This document shows positions 1 through 9,086 of a stretch of DNA of 64,000 nucleotides, piece by piece (position 1 is the stretch's first letter; every line of letters starts with the position of its first letter). The stretch covers positions 744,001-808,000 of the forward strand of contig NZ_VOQS01000003.1 of the NCBI RefSeq assembly GCF_007995085.1, read 5' to 3'. This DNA is from Paraburkholderia azotifigens (GTDB lineage: Bacteria > Pseudomonadota > Gammaproteobacteria > Burkholderiales > Burkholderiaceae). The position numbers and the translations under genes are program-made. The notes beneath the pieces were generated by a model that made no database searches, was not told where the DNA came from, and worked only from the letters and a program-made list of their open reading frames with translations.

Positions 1-201
1 AATCCGGAGAAGATCTATCCGCTCGATGCCGCGGGCAAGCCGCGAAAGTACGATGACATTCCGGCGAAGTACGTGGCAAACATCGACGTCGCCGATGCGC
101 CATTCGATCGCAAGCCCGGCGACAAGCCTGCGATGACCGACGATGAGGTCAAGGACATCATCGCGTTCATGAATACGCTGACGGACGGATACAAGCCTTA
201 A
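1..201 (+). CDS. Di-haem cytochrome c peroxidase / MauG family protein, C-terminal fragment
   Basis: The window opens inside this gene; only the last 66 codons are visible, ending at TAA 199-201. The fragment holds a K-Y-V-A-N-[IV]-D stretch, then PFDRKPGDKPAMTDDE and IIAFMNTLTDGY, which is the usual end of bacterial di-haem cytochrome c peroxidases and MauG-like proteins. Such proteins are periplasmic, use two c-haems and reduce peroxide or oxidise a partner protein. The haem-binding CXXCH motifs lie upstream of the window, so peroxidase and MauG-type function cannot be told apart. It converges on lipA, with a strong hairpin between them. Confidence 0.75.
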   Translation, partial: NPEKIYPLDAAGKPRKYDDIPAKYVANIDVADAPFDRKPGDKPAMTDDEVKDIIAFMNTLTDGYKP

Positions 202-238
202 GCGCAGTAGCAGTCTGCTTCTGTTGCGTATGATGCGT

Positions 239-274
239 GCTGGCGAGCTTCACGTGTGCCGTGAAGCCGCCAGC
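239..274. terminator. Long hairpin between convergent genes
   Basis: Two nested perfect arms (7 bp and 8 bp, with one bulged A at 246) pair around a 5-nt loop, giving a 15-bp stem between the cytochrome peroxidase stop (201) and the lipA stop (289). There is no T-tract on either side, so it may act as a bidirectional RNA end-stabiliser rather than a classical intrinsic terminator. Confidence 0.5.
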
Positions 275-288
275 CGCGTTGCACAGAG

Positions 289-1278
289 TTAAAGCGCGGC
301 TGACGTCAGGGTTTCATCCGCATGATAGGAAGAGCGCACGAGCGGCCCGGCGACGACTTCCCGAAATCCCATCTCCAACCCTTCCTTCCTGAAAGCAGCA
401 AAGACGTCTGGCGAAACGTACCGCGCGACAGGCATATGAAACCGCGAAGGCGCGAGATACTGCCCGATCGTCAGCACATCGACCTCATGCGCACGAATAT
501 CGCGCATCGTCCGCAGAAGTTCTTCGTCGCTTTCGCCAAGCCCGACCATCAGCCCCGACTTCGTGACGACAGCACCGTTCCCCTGCTTCACCTGCCGAAG
601 CAACGCCAGCGATCCCCAATAGTCGGCCCCTGCACGCGCGGCGCGATACAGCGATGGCACCGTCTCGACGTTATGGTTGAACACATCCGGCCACGCGGCA
701 GATAACGCATCGAGCGCACGGTCCACTCGCCCGCGAAAATCCGGCGTCAACACTTCGACACGTATTCCCGGCACACGCTCGCGCAACAGCGCCACGCAGC
801 GCGCGAAATGCGCCGCGCCGCCATCGCGCAGATCGTCGCGATCCACCGACGTGATCACCACATACCGCAACCCCAACGCGGCGACGGCATCGGCGAGCCG
901 GGAAGGCTCTTCATCGTCGAGCGGCAGCGGCCTGCCATGCGCGACGTCGCAGAACGCGCAACGCCGCGTGCAGATGCCGCCCATGATCATGAAGGTCGCC
1001 GTGCGCTGTGCAAAGCACTCGCCGATATTCGGGCACATCGCTTCCTCGCACACCGAATGCAGCTTGTGCTCGCGCAGTATCGCCGCCATGCCCGCCACCG
1101 TCTCGCTCATCATCGGACGCGCGCGCAGCCATGGCGGTTTCGGCAGCGCGTCGCCGCGCTCGAGCGGCACGATCTTCACGGGAATGCGCGCGAGCTTGTC
1201 GCGCGAACGCAAGCCGTGCTGACCGAGCGCAGTGACGCTGTCTTTCGAAGAAGCGAGCGGCGCCGCGTCCATCGTCAC
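289..1278 (-). CDS. lipA: Lipoyl synthase dedicated to acetoin dehydrogenase
   Basis: Radical SAM enzyme that inserts two sulphur atoms into octanoyl-lysine to make lipoyl groups. The 329-residue product has the auxiliary 4Fe-4S cysteines C77, C82 and C88 ([12 protein letters not shown]) and the radical SAM motif C103-x3-C107-x2-C110 (CTRRCAFC). The C-terminal VRSSYHADE carries the conserved serine that ligates the auxiliary cluster. The start shown is GTG at 1278, which overlaps the acoC stop by 4 bases (GTGA) and suggests translational coupling; ATG at 1272 is the alternative. As last gene of acoXABC-lipA it probably lipoylates AcoC. Most genomes of this group also carry a housekeeping lipA with lipB, not seen here, so this would be a second, pathway-specific copy (inference). 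Confidence 0.93.
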   Translation of the reverse strand: MTMDAAPLASSKDSVTALGQHGLRSRDKLARIPVKIVPLERGDALPKPPWLRARPMMSETVAGMAAILREHKLHSVCEEAMCPNIGECFAQRTATFMIMGGICTRRCAFCDVAHGRPLPLDDEEPSRLADAVAALGLRYVVITSVDRDDLRDGGAAHFARCVALLRERVPGIRVEVLTPDFRGRVDRALDALSAAWPDVFNHNVETVPSLYRAARAGADYWGSLALLRQVKQGNGAVVTKSGLMVGLGESDEELLRTMRDIRAHEVDVLTIGQYLAPSRFHMPVARYVSPDVFAAFRKEGLEMGFREVVAGPLVRSSYHADETLTSAAL

Positions 1279-2387
1279 GCTCCCAGGAAATCGTTGAGCA
1301 GGCGGTTCACCTCGGCGGCCGACTCCATCTGCACCATATGCCCCTTGCCTGGCAGCACATGCACGCGGATATCGCCGGGCAGACCCTGCGCATGGCTCGA
1401 CGGAATGATCTGGTCCAGCTCGCCCCAGATCACCAGCGTCCGCGGCGCCAGCCTGTCGACGCGATCGCGATAGCTGCGCTGCTGCGCGCCGTCCTTGAAC
1501 GCCGACGCCGCGATCTTCTGCAACGTCTCGCTCACGCCTTCGAGCCGCTTGTACTTGACGATATCCTCCACGAGTTGCCGCGTGACGAGCGAGCCGTCGG
1601 CGAACAGTTTCGTCAGATGCGGCTTCAGCGTATTGCGGCTGTTGCCCGACACGAATCCGTCGATGTACTCGCGGTTGATCTCGTCGCCCAGCCCCGCGCC
1701 CGCGATCAGCGAAAGCGACGCCACACGCTGCGGCGTTTTCTCCGCCACCGTCATCGCGACGAGACTGCCCATCGAATGGCCGACCAGATGCGCCTGCCCG
1801 ATGCCGCGATCGTCGAGAAACGCGATCACGTTATCGGCGAGCTCGTCGGCGCTGCCCGACTCGACGGCTTTCGTCGATTCGCCATGCCCCAGCAAATCGA
1901 GCGCATACACCGTGCGATGCGCGGCGAGGTCCGCATGATTGAACAGCCAGTTGTTCAGATCGCCGCCGAAGCCGTGAATCAGCACAGCAGGCGTGCCGCC
2001 TTCGCCGATCTTCAGGAAGCGGATCGTGCGTCCGCCGATCTGCGCTTTCTCGGGCTGCGGCCCGGCATCGGCCGAATCCGCGGCGAGCGGCACGAAGTCG
2101 CGTTGAAACGCTTCGACGGCGGCGTCGATGTCCGCGTCGGCCTCTTCCGTATCGGCGACGACACCCAGCAACGCGCCGACGGGCAGCGTGTCGCCCTCCT
2201 GCGCAACCTGTCTGCGCAACGTGCCGTTGAACGCGCACTCGACACCCGACGCGATCTTGTCGCTCTCGACGTCGAGCACTTCATCGCCCTTCGCCACCTT
2301 GTCTCCGACGGACTTCAACCAGCCATTCACCTGTCCCTGCTCCATCGACAGGCCCCACTTGGGCATTGTGATCATGTGAATCGACAT
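1275..2387 (-). CDS. acoC: Acetoin dehydrogenase E2, dihydrolipoyllysine acetyltransferase
   Basis: E2 of the acetoin dehydrogenase complex; moves the acetyl group released from acetoin to CoA. The 370-residue protein has an N-terminal lipoyl domain (about 1-80; lipoyl lysine K44 in DVESDKIAS), a linker, then an alpha/beta-hydrolase domain (about 118-370) with nucleophile S205 in GHSMGS and a C-terminal GKGH histidine. This lipoyl plus hydrolase architecture is typical of AcoC and differs from the catalytic domain of pyruvate dehydrogenase E2. It lies 37 bases downstream of acoB and overlaps lipA by 4 bases. No E3 gene (acoL) is visible, so dihydrolipoamide dehydrogenase is presumably supplied from elsewhere. 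Confidence 0.95.
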   Translation of the reverse strand: MSIHMITMPKWGLSMEQGQVNGWLKSVGDKVAKGDEVLDVESDKIASGVECAFNGTLRRQVAQEGDTLPVGALLGVVADTEEADADIDAAVEAFQRDFVPLAADSADAGPQPEKAQIGGRTIRFLKIGEGGTPAVLIHGFGGDLNNWLFNHADLAAHRTVYALDLLGHGESTKAVESGSADELADNVIAFLDDRGIGQAHLVGHSMGSLVAMTVAEKTPQRVASLSLIAGAGLGDEINREYIDGFVSGNSRNTLKPHLTKLFADGSLVTRQLVEDIVKYKRLEGVSETLQKIAASAFKDGAQQRSYRDRVDRLAPRTLVIWGELDQIIPSSHAQGLPGDIRVHVLPGKGHMVQMESAAEVNRLLNDFLGA

Positions 2388-2424
2388 TGCTCGGTTCCTC
2401 GCTTGATGCAGTGATAACGCGGTG

Positions 2425-3429
2425 TCAGTGTCGCGTCTGCTTGACGGCCGCGGCGATCTTGTCCGCCGAAGGGATGTAGAGATCCTCCAGCACGCCCGCG
2501 AACGGCGTGGGCGTATGGGGCGCGGTCACCAGCTCGACGGGCGCCTTCAGCGAATGGAATGCCTTCGACGCAACCAGTGCGGCAATATCCGTCGCCACCG
2601 AACAGCGGGGATTCGCTTCGTCCACGACGACGATGCGGCCCGTGCGTTCGACGCTTTCCAGGATCGTGTCTTCGTCGAGCGGTGACGTGGTGCGCAGATC
2701 GATCACTTCCGCCTTGATGCCTTCCTTGGCGAGCCGGTCGGCGGCGTCCGTCGCGTAGTGCACCATGCGTCCATATGTGACGATGGTCGCGTCGTCGCCA
2801 TCGCGCACCACGTTCGCTTCGCCGAACGGAATCGCGTACAGCTCTTCGGGCACGTCGCCTTCGCGCGTGTACAGCAGCTTGTGCTCGCAGAAAATCACCG
2901 GGTCGTTTTCGCGGATCGCCTGAATCATCAAGCCCTTCGCGTCATAAGGCGTCGACGGGCACACCACCTTCAGTCCCGGCACGTGCGTGAACAGCGACGT
3001 CAGCATCTGCGAGTGCTGCGCAGCCGCGCGCAAACCCGCGCCCTGCATCGTGCGGATGACGACGGGCGTCACCGCATTGCCGCCGAACATATAGCGGAAT
3101 TTGGCGGCCTGATTGAAGATCTGATCGAAGCACACGCCCATGAAGTCGATGAACATCAGTTCCGCGACGGGACGCATGCCTGCCGCCGCCGCACCCACGG
3201 CTGCGCCGATGAAGCCGCCCTCCGAGATCGGCGTGTCGAGCACGCGTCCCGGATACTTGTGAAAAAGCCCTTTCGTGACGCCGAGCACGCCGCCCCATGC
3301 GTCCTGTTCGCCCGGCGCGCCCGCGCCGCCCGCGTTGTCTTCGCCCATCACGATGACGCTCTCGTCGCGCGCCATTTCCTGACTCAGTGCTTCGTTGATC
3401 GCCTGAGAAAATGTGATCTTGCGTGCCAT
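2425..3429 (-). CDS. acoB: Acetoin dehydrogenase E1 component, beta subunit
   Basis: Thiamine diphosphate-dependent E1 beta subunit, 334 residues. The N-terminal TFSQAINEALSQEM and VIVMGEDNAGGAG segments, the LDTPISEGGFIGAAVGAA loop and the C-terminal transketolase domain (VTYGRMVH, EVIDLRTTSPLD, VVVDEA) are those of the 2-oxoacid dehydrogenase E1-beta family. The operon context (acoX and acoA upstream, a hydrolase-type E2 downstream) assigns it to acetoin rather than pyruvate or branched-chain substrates. With AcoA it forms the heterotetramer that cleaves acetoin to acetaldehyde and an enzyme-bound acetyl group. Confidence 0.95.
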   Translation of the reverse strand: MARKITFSQAINEALSQEMARDESVIVMGEDNAGGAGAPGEQDAWGGVLGVTKGLFHKYPGRVLDTPISEGGFIGAAVGAAAAGMRPVAELMFIDFMGVCFDQIFNQAAKFRYMFGGNAVTPVVIRTMQGAGLRAAAQHSQMLTSLFTHVPGLKVVCPSTPYDAKGLMIQAIRENDPVIFCEHKLLYTREGDVPEELYAIPFGEANVVRDGDDATIVTYGRMVHYATDAADRLAKEGIKAEVIDLRTTSPLDEDTILESVERTGRIVVVDEANPRCSVATDIAALVASKAFHSLKAPVELVTAPHTPTPFAGVLEDLYIPSADKIAAAVKQTRH

Positions 3430-3467
3430 GTCTGTCTCCTTGTTTGCCTGAAAACAATCGCGTTCGA

Positions 3468-4451
3468 TTACGGATACGACACGTACACGTCGGTCAGCAG
3501 ATCGGCTTCCGTCGGCAGCGGCGCAGCTTTCGCTTTCAGCACGGAATCGTCGATGAGTGCCTTCACGTCGGAATCGATCTTGCGCAGATCGTCGGTGTTC
3601 AGCATCTCCGCGCGCACCACGCGCTCTTCGAAACGCTTCAGGCAGTCCTTCTCGTCACGCAGCTTCTGCACTTCGCCCGGCGCGCGATACGTCTGCGCAT
3701 CGCCTTCGAAATGGCCAAAGTAACGCGACAGCTTCACTTCGATCAGCGTCGGCCCGCCGCCCCCGCGCGCGCGCTCGATCGCTTCACCTAACGCTTCGTG
3801 CACCGCGAAAAAATCGAAACCGTCGACGATCACGCCCGGCATGCCGAAGCCGCTCGCGCGGTCCGCGATGTTGTCGGAGGACACCGACCACGTCGACGAC
3901 GTCGCTTCCGCATAGCCGTTGTTCTCCGCGACGAAGATCGCGGGGAGGCGCCACACGCTGGCGAGATTCATCGATTCGAAGATCACGCCCTGGTTCGATG
4001 CGCCGTCGCCGAAGAAGCACACGCCCACGCCGCCCGTTTTTTTCAGCTTCGCCGCGAGCGCCGCGCCGCACACGAGCGGACCGCCTGCGCCGACGATGCC
4101 GTTCGCGCCGAGCATGCCCTTCGACAGGTCGGCGATGTGCATCGAGCCGCCCTTGCCTTTGCACACGCCCGTCTGCCTGCCGTAGATCTCGGCCATCATG
4201 CCGTGCACGTCGACGCCCTTCGCGATGCAATGACCGTGGCCGCGGTGCGTGGTCGCCACATAGTCCTTGTCGTTCAGATGCAGCATCGTGCCGACGGCCG
4301 ACGCTTCCTCGCCTGCGTACAGATGCACGAAGCCCGGTATATCGCCCGTCGCGAACTCGACGTGCAAACGCTCTTCGAACTCGCGAATGGTGCGCATCAT
4401 GCGGTACGCGTCCAGCAGTTTCTCCCTGCTCAACTGACTCGAAACAGACAT
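3468..4451 (-). CDS. acoA: Acetoin dehydrogenase E1 component, alpha subunit
   Basis: E1 alpha subunit (327 residues) binding thiamine diphosphate. The ThDP motif runs from GDG at 148-150 to ENN at 176-178, and the THRGHGH and GKGGSMH loops near 68-74 and 100-105 are the family's cofactor and phosphorylation-loop signatures. I chose ATG 4451 because AAGGAG lies 7 bases upstream of it; an in-frame codon at 4487 would add 12 residues without a ribosome site. The gene sits between acoX and acoB, 38 bases from acoB. The AcoA/AcoB pair starts acetoin cleavage. Confidence 0.95.
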   Translation of the reverse strand: MSVSSQLSREKLLDAYRMMRTIREFEERLHVEFATGDIPGFVHLYAGEEASAVGTMLHLNDKDYVATTHRGHGHCIAKGVDVHGMMAEIYGRQTGVCKGKGGSMHIADLSKGMLGANGIVGAGGPLVCGAALAAKLKKTGGVGVCFFGDGASNQGVIFESMNLASVWRLPAIFVAENNGYAEATSSTWSVSSDNIADRASGFGMPGVIVDGFDFFAVHEALGEAIERARGGGGPTLIEVKLSRYFGHFEGDAQTYRAPGEVQKLRDEKDCLKRFEERVVRAEMLNTDDLRKIDSDVKALIDDSVLKAKAAPLPTEADLLTDVYVSYP

Positions 4452-4527
4452 GGTGTGTCTCCTTGATGAAGTCGATCCTGACTGCAACGGATGCGGAGTG
4501 GTCTCCGACTGATTGAAAGAACTCCCT

Positions 4528-5625
4528 CTATTTCTCTTGCACTTGCACGTGGCTTCGCGACGCAGCCGCCATCTCGCGCATCAACTGGCGCGATGCGGAG
4601 AAACGCAGCGTGCGGCTCACGTCGACCGTCAACGGGCCGCTCCAGTCGAGCGATATTTCGTAACGGTCGTCGCGCTCGATTTCGATTTCGCGTTCGCCGT
4701 CGAATGCGAGCGTGCCCCGCCGCGCGTCGATGGGCAGCCAGTCGCCGACCTCGAAACGCTCGCAGGTGCGCATCGTCACCTGATCGATGCGGCCGGGCGC
4801 GATCGGCGCGTAAATCGGCACACCGTCGTCGTTCATGAAGCCGTGTTCGTCGCGCTGCGCGAAGGTCAGATGCAAACCATGCGGCGCCGTGCGCTCGACA
4901 GGCGCCCACGCGCCGCCTATCGACGACAGGCCGATGCCGTCCGGTGCAGCGAACGTGAGAAAGAGCGACTCGATATCCGACGGCTCCGACACGGCTCGCG
5001 CGCCGACGAAGCGCTGACGGCTCACGCAGACATCGACGAGCGCGATCTCTTCGCGTCCGCGATTCGGGCCCGCGACGCAGCGCACGACGAGCCGCTTGTT
5101 GCGCGTCAGCGCGACGTCGGGCGGCACGACGCCCGACGCCACCAGTGCGCCCGCCATGCCCGCGACGGTGGCCTCGCGCATGTCGGGAAACGCGTTGTTG
5201 GTGCCTGTGGACAGCGTCAGCAACGGCACGCCGCCGCAATGCGCGGCCACCGCGCGATGCGTGCCGTCGCCGCCGAGCACGGCAATCAGTTCGACGCCTT
5301 CACGCACCATGTGAGCCGTGCCCGTATGGGTGTCGGCGACGGAATCGGTGATGGGCAGATCGACGAATTCGACTTCGGGCCAGCGCTCCGCCGCGCCCGT
5401 CGCGGCATGCGTGTCGAGCGCGCGCAGCAGCAGCGAAGCGACGCCCGTGCGATCGCGCAATGTCAGCACGCGATCGACGCCCAGCGCGCCGAGGCCCGCG
5501 ATCAGACGCACGACCATGTTGGCCTTTTCGGCCGTCGGGAACACGGACGCATGCGTCGTAAGACGGCGAATGTCGCGCCCCGACGCAGGGTTCGCGATCA
5601 CGCCGACGGTGATAGGCGATGGCAC
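4528..5625 (-). CDS. acoX: AcoX, NAD kinase-like acetoin catabolism protein
   Basis: Conserved first gene of aco operons, belonging to the ATP-NAD kinase/diacylglycerol kinase fold; the exact reaction is not established. The 365-residue product begins ITVGVIANPASGRDIRR and carries the glycine-rich AVLGGDGTH motif (about 118-123). The start chosen is GTG 5625, preceded by GGAG at 8 bases. A longer frame from ATG 5715 is unlikely, because that ATG lies inside the predicted sigma-54 promoter. It is first in the transcript acoX-acoA-acoB-acoC-lipA. Confidence 0.88.
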   Translation of the reverse strand: MPSPITVGVIANPASGRDIRRLTTHASVFPTAEKANMVVRLIAGLGALGVDRVLTLRDRTGVASLLLRALDTHAATGAAERWPEVEFVDLPITDSVADTHTGTAHMVREGVELIAVLGGDGTHRAVAAHCGGVPLLTLSTGTNNAFPDMREATVAGMAGALVASGVVPPDVALTRNKRLVVRCVAGPNRGREEIALVDVCVSRQRFVGARAVSEPSDIESLFLTFAAPDGIGLSSIGGAWAPVERTAPHGLHLTFAQRDEHGFMNDDGVPIYAPIAPGRIDQVTMRTCERFEVGDWLPIDARRGTLAFDGEREIEIERDDRYEISLDWSGPLTVDVSRTLRFSASRQLMREMAAASRSHVQVQEK

Positions 5626-5703
5626 TGAGGTTGTCTCCGATATGTGTGTGTCGATAGCGGCTTGCGTGTCGTATGCAAGGCCACTTCGTGTGGCAAGCAT
5701 TAC

Positions 5704-5719
5704 TGCAACAGCCATGCCA
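5704..5719 (-). promoter_or_regulatory. Sigma-54 (-24/-12) promoter of acoXABC-lipA
   Basis: Read on the minus strand the site is TGGCATGGCTGTTGCA. GG and GC dinucleotides are exactly 12 bases apart, 15 of 16 positions fit TGGCAC-N5-TTGC(A/T) or its common variants, and it lies 79 bases upstream of the acoX GTG. Transcription would start near 5693. A divergent sigma-54 activator gene (acoR) is the expected partner. Confidence 0.85.
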
Positions 5720-5905
5720 ATCTTTCGTCGGTCGTGCGCAAAGCGCGAAACGCCTTATGCGCAAAGGGTTCGAGGCGGCCGCGACGCACGGCTGCAATGG
5801 CACGTGCCGTCGCATGACGCAGCGCACATGACTCACTTCGCGTCGCGCGCCGCACGGGCAACGCTGCGACGCGGGCCAGGTGCCCCGCGCAATCGAACGA
5901 TGCAC

Positions 5906-5946
5906 GTCTCACCGCTGTCTCACACATGCCTGAGACGATCGTCTCA
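5906..5946. promoter_or_regulatory. Probable AcoR upstream activating sites
   Basis: GTCTCA half-sites occur at 5906-5911, 5917-5922 and 5941-5946, and the inverse TGAGAC at 5931-5936; the last two form a perfect 16-bp palindrome TGAGACGATCGTCTCA (5931-5946). They lie about 190-240 bp upstream of the -24 element, a normal enhancer distance for a sigma-54 activator. Binding by AcoR is inferred. Confidence 0.65.
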
Positions 5947-6057
5947 AGCATCTCGCGTGCTGCAACGCAATGTGATTGCGCTGACGGGATGTGCTACAAG
6001 AAGGTCCGATCGCAGAGACCAGCGCGTTCAATCGACCGTTAACGACGGGAGCCCGCC

Positions 6058-8001
6058 ATGCCCTACGTCTCTCAAACGCAGCATATCGACCGCGTGCGCG
6101 GCGCCATCGAAGGACGCCTGCCCGCGCCCGCCAATTCGTCGCGCCTCGTGTCGTCGTGGCAGCGTTCGTATGAGCAATACCGGCTCGATCCCGGTTCGGT
6201 GATCGGGCCGCGCGTGTTGACGTCGGCCGAGCTGCGCGACGTGCAGGGCAAGGAAGAGGCGTTCCTGCGCGCGTCGGGCCAGTGCCTCGCGCGGCTGCAC
6301 GACATGATCCGCATGGCCGACTACTGCGTGATGCTCACCGACGCACATGGCGTCACGATCGATTACCGGATCGACCGCGAGCGGCGCGGCGATTTCAAGC
6401 ACGCGGGTCTCTATATCGGCTCGTGCTGGTCCGAGCGCGAAGAAGGCACATGCGGCATCGCGAGCGTGCTGACGGACCTCGCGCCCATCACCGTGCACAA
6501 GACCGATCACTTTCGCGCGGCGTTTACGACGCTCACGTGCAGCGCGTCGCCCATCTTCGCACCGACGGGCGAACTGATCGGCGTGCTCGATGCATCCGCC
6601 GTGCAGTCGCCCGACAACCGCGACAGCCAGCGGCTCGTGTTTCAACTGGTGCGCCAGAGCGCGGCATTGATCGAGGACGGCTACTTCCTCAATCAGACTG
6701 CGCAGCACTGGATGATCTTCGGCCACTCCAGCCGCAACTTCGTCGAAGCGCAACCGGAAGTGCTGATCGCGTTCGACGAGTGCGGCAACATCGCCGCGTC
6801 GAATCGCAAGGCGCAGGAATGCATCGCCGGCCTGTGCGGGCCGCGTCACGTCGATGAGATCTTCGATACGTCGGCGGTGCATCTGCACGACGTCGCGCGC
6901 AGCGACACGATCGTGCCGCTGCGTCTGCGCGCGACGGGCGCTGTGTTGTATGCGCGCATTCGCGCGCCGTTGAAGCGCGCGTCGCGGGTTGCTTCCGTGG
7001 TGTCCTCTCCCAATGCAGTTCACGATGCACACGCCGATACGAACCTCGACGCCATCAGCCGCTTCCTGCACAGCCGCGACTCGCGTATCGCGCGCAATGC
7101 GGACGTCGCGTTGCGCATCGCGGGCAAGCATCTGCCTATTCTGATTCTCGGCGAAACGGGCGTCGGCAAGGAAGTGTTCGCGCAGGCGCTGCATGCATCG
7201 GGCGCGCGGCGCGCGAAGCCGTTCGTCGCGGTGAATTGCGGCGCGATTCCCGATTCGCTGATCGAAAGCGAACTGTTCGGCTACGCGCCCGGCGCGTTCA
7301 CGGGCGCGCGCAGCCGCGGCGCGCGCGGCAAGATTGCACAGGCGAACGGCGGCACGCTGTTCCTCGATGAGATCGGCGATATGCCGCTCAATCTGCAAAC
7401 GCGTCTGTTGCGCGTGCTGGCCGAAGGCGAAGTGCTGCCACTAGGCGGCGATGCGCCCGTGCGCGTGGATATCGACGTGATCTGCGCGACGCACCGCGAT
7501 CTCGCCCGCATGGTCGAAGACGGCACGTTCCGCGAAGATCTGTATTACCGCTTGAGCGGCGCGACGCTGCATATGCCGCCGCTGCGCGAACGCGCCGATA
7601 TTCTCGACGTCGTGCATGCCGTGTTCGACGAGGAAGCGCAAAGCGCGGGACATGTGCTCACTTTGGATATGCGTCTCGCCGAACGGCTGTCGCGTTTCGC
7701 GTGGCCCGGCAATATCCGGCAACTGCGCAACGTACTGCGCTATGCATGCGCGGTGTGCGATGCGACTCGCGTCGAGTTGCGGCACGTATCGCCCGATGTG
7801 GCTGCGTTGCTCGCGCCTGATGAAGCGGCCTCACGGCCTGCGCTCGCGGGCAACGACGACGACGAACGCGCGCGGATCGTCGATGCGCTCACGCGGCATC
7901 ACTGGCGGCCGAATGCGGCGGCCGAAGCGCTCGGCATGTCGCGTGCGACGTTGTATCGGCGGATTGCGAAGCTGGGGATCGTCGGGCCGCATCGGAGTTG
8001 A
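6058..8001 (+). CDS. acoR: Sigma-54-dependent activator of acetoin catabolism
   Basis: Enhancer-binding protein of 647 residues. The N-terminal GAF-type sensory region (about 60-230) fits AcoR, which senses acetoin or acetaldehyde. The central AAA+ domain has Walker A GETGVGKE (365-372) and an intact GAFTGA sigma-54 contact loop (412-417). A C-terminal Fis-type helix-turn-helix (NAAAEALGMSRATLYRRI) occupies about 619-640. ATG 6058 has GGGAG 7 bases upstream. Divergent from acoX across a 432-bp gap that holds the sigma-54 promoter and the GTCTCA palindrome. Confidence 0.93.
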   Translation: MPYVSQTQHIDRVRGAIEGRLPAPANSSRLVSSWQRSYEQYRLDPGSVIGPRVLTSAELRDVQGKEEAFLRASGQCLARLHDMIRMADYCVMLTDAHGVTIDYRIDRERRGDFKHAGLYIGSCWSEREEGTCGIASVLTDLAPITVHKTDHFRAAFTTLTCSASPIFAPTGELIGVLDASAVQSPDNRDSQRLVFQLVRQSAALIEDGYFLNQTAQHWMIFGHSSRNFVEAQPEVLIAFDECGNIAASNRKAQECIAGLCGPRHVDEIFDTSAVHLHDVARSDTIVPLRLRATGAVLYARIRAPLKRASRVASVVSSPNAVHDAHADTNLDAISRFLHSRDSRIARNADVALRIAGKHLPILILGETGVGKEVFAQALHASGARRAKPFVAVNCGAIPDSLIESELFGYAPGAFTGARSRGARGKIAQANGGTLFLDEIGDMPLNLQTRLLRVLAEGEVLPLGGDAPVRVDIDVICATHRDLARMVEDGTFREDLYYRLSGATLHMPPLRERADILDVVHAVFDEEAQSAGHVLTLDMRLAERLSRFAWPGNIRQLRNVLRYACAVCDATRVELRHVSPDVAALLAPDEAASRPALAGNDDDERARIVDALTRHHWRPNAAAEALGMSRATLYRRIAKLGIVGPHRS

Positions 8002-8023
8002 TGCGTTTTTTGCCCGGGCGCGC

Positions 8024-8995
8024 CTAACCCGCGTTCAACGCCGCAATCCGTTTTCCGAGTTCGCACAGCCGCTCGCGCAATTCCGGCGGCTCGAGCACTT
8101 CGACATGCCCTGCAAAGCCGAGCAACTGCTCGGCGGCATAACCGAACTGTTCGACGGGCACGGTCACTTCCTGCCAGCCGTCCTGTTCCGAAGGCGGCGC
8201 GATCTGCGCCTGTTCGACGGCTGCCGCGCCGAGCCGGTGCAGACGCGTCATGCCTTCCGGCGACAGCCGCAGGCGCGCCGTATGCCTGAGCAGGCTCTTC
8301 TCGAACGACGCGACGGCCGCCGTCCATTCCTCGCGCAGATCGAAACCGTCAGGACGTTCGAACGTTTCGTCATGCACGCTCAATTGCACGATGCTCGACA
8401 CGCGATACGTGCGCAACTGCGTCCGCACGCGCGTGACCAGATACCATTCGCCGCCTTTCAGCACGAGCCCGAGCGGATCGCGTACGCGCACGCCTTCGCT
8501 GTCGTCGCCGCCGTTCCATGTGCGGTATTGCATTGAGACGCGCTTCTGTTCCCACACCGCGCCCGCGAGCATCGTCAGCCACGGCGTGGGCGTTGGCCGC
8601 TGATACCAGCCGACGGGATCGATATGCACCCGCGAACCGATGCGCGACGTGTCGGGCGCGGCATCGGGCAGCGCCGTGACGAGCTTCAACTGCGCCGCAC
8701 GCAGCTGTTCGGACAGACCGAGATCGGACGCCGCGCCCGTGAGCCCGGCGATGGACAGCGTTTCGGCTTCCGCTTTCGTGATGCCCGTCAGCTTCGCGCG
8801 ATAGCCGTCGAGCAGCGCAAAGCCGCCACCCGGCCCGCGGTCCGCATACACGGGCACGCCCGCTGCGCTCAACTGGTCGATGTCGCGATAGACCGTGCGG
8901 ATCGACACGTCGAACTCGTCGGCGAGCGCCTGCGCGGTCACGCGTCCTTTGACCTGCAGCATCAAGAGCATCGAAACGAGCCGGCTCGTTGCCAT
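8024..8995 (-). CDS. WYL-domain transcriptional regulator (YafY/DeoR type)
   Basis: 323-residue regulator: N-terminal HTH_11 winged helix (about 1-55, with LADEFDVSIRTVYRDIDQLSAAGVPV), then a WYL domain (about 135-225) with the aromatic WYLV segment, and a C-terminal WCX extension. WYL domains bind nucleic acids or small ligands. Divergent from the 9087-9443/9440-10729 pair across a 91-bp gap that contains a perfect TGACAA-N3-TTGTCA palindrome, so it probably controls that pair and itself. It converges tail-to-tail on acoR with only 22 bases between stops. Confidence 0.85.
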   Translation of the reverse strand: MATSRLVSMLLMLQVKGRVTAQALADEFDVSIRTVYRDIDQLSAAGVPVYADRGPGGGFALLDGYRAKLTGITKAEAETLSIAGLTGAASDLGLSEQLRAAQLKLVTALPDAAPDTSRIGSRVHIDPVGWYQRPTPTPWLTMLAGAVWEQKRVSMQYRTWNGGDDSEGVRVRDPLGLVLKGGEWYLVTRVRTQLRTYRVSSIVQLSVHDETFERPDGFDLREEWTAAVASFEKSLLRHTARLRLSPEGMTRLHRLGAAAVEQAQIAPPSEQDGWQEVTVPVEQFGYAAEQLLGFAGHVEVLEPPELRERLCELGKRIAALNAG

Positions 8996-9017
8996 TTTTT
9001 CAGCCCATCCAAATTCA

Positions 9018-9032
9018 TGACAAAGGTTGTCA
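9018..9032. promoter_or_regulatory. Probable operator of the WYL regulator
   Basis: Perfect inverted repeat TGACAA-AGG-TTGTCA located 23 bases from the regulator start and 55 bases before the 9087 ATG. A TATAAA hexamer at 9045-9050 on the plus strand could be the -10 of the divergent transcript. Operator function is inferred from symmetry and position. Confidence 0.65.
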
Positions 9033-9086
9033 GTTATTGACGAGTATAAAGTGAGTTATAGACGAAGATCCATTGAGGTGTGCAAT

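Noticed and set aside
6028..7398. Long open frame (about 456 codons) antisense to acoR
   Set aside because: Arginine- and alanine-rich composition typical of a reverse-strand shadow in GC-rich DNA; acoR has intact family domains.
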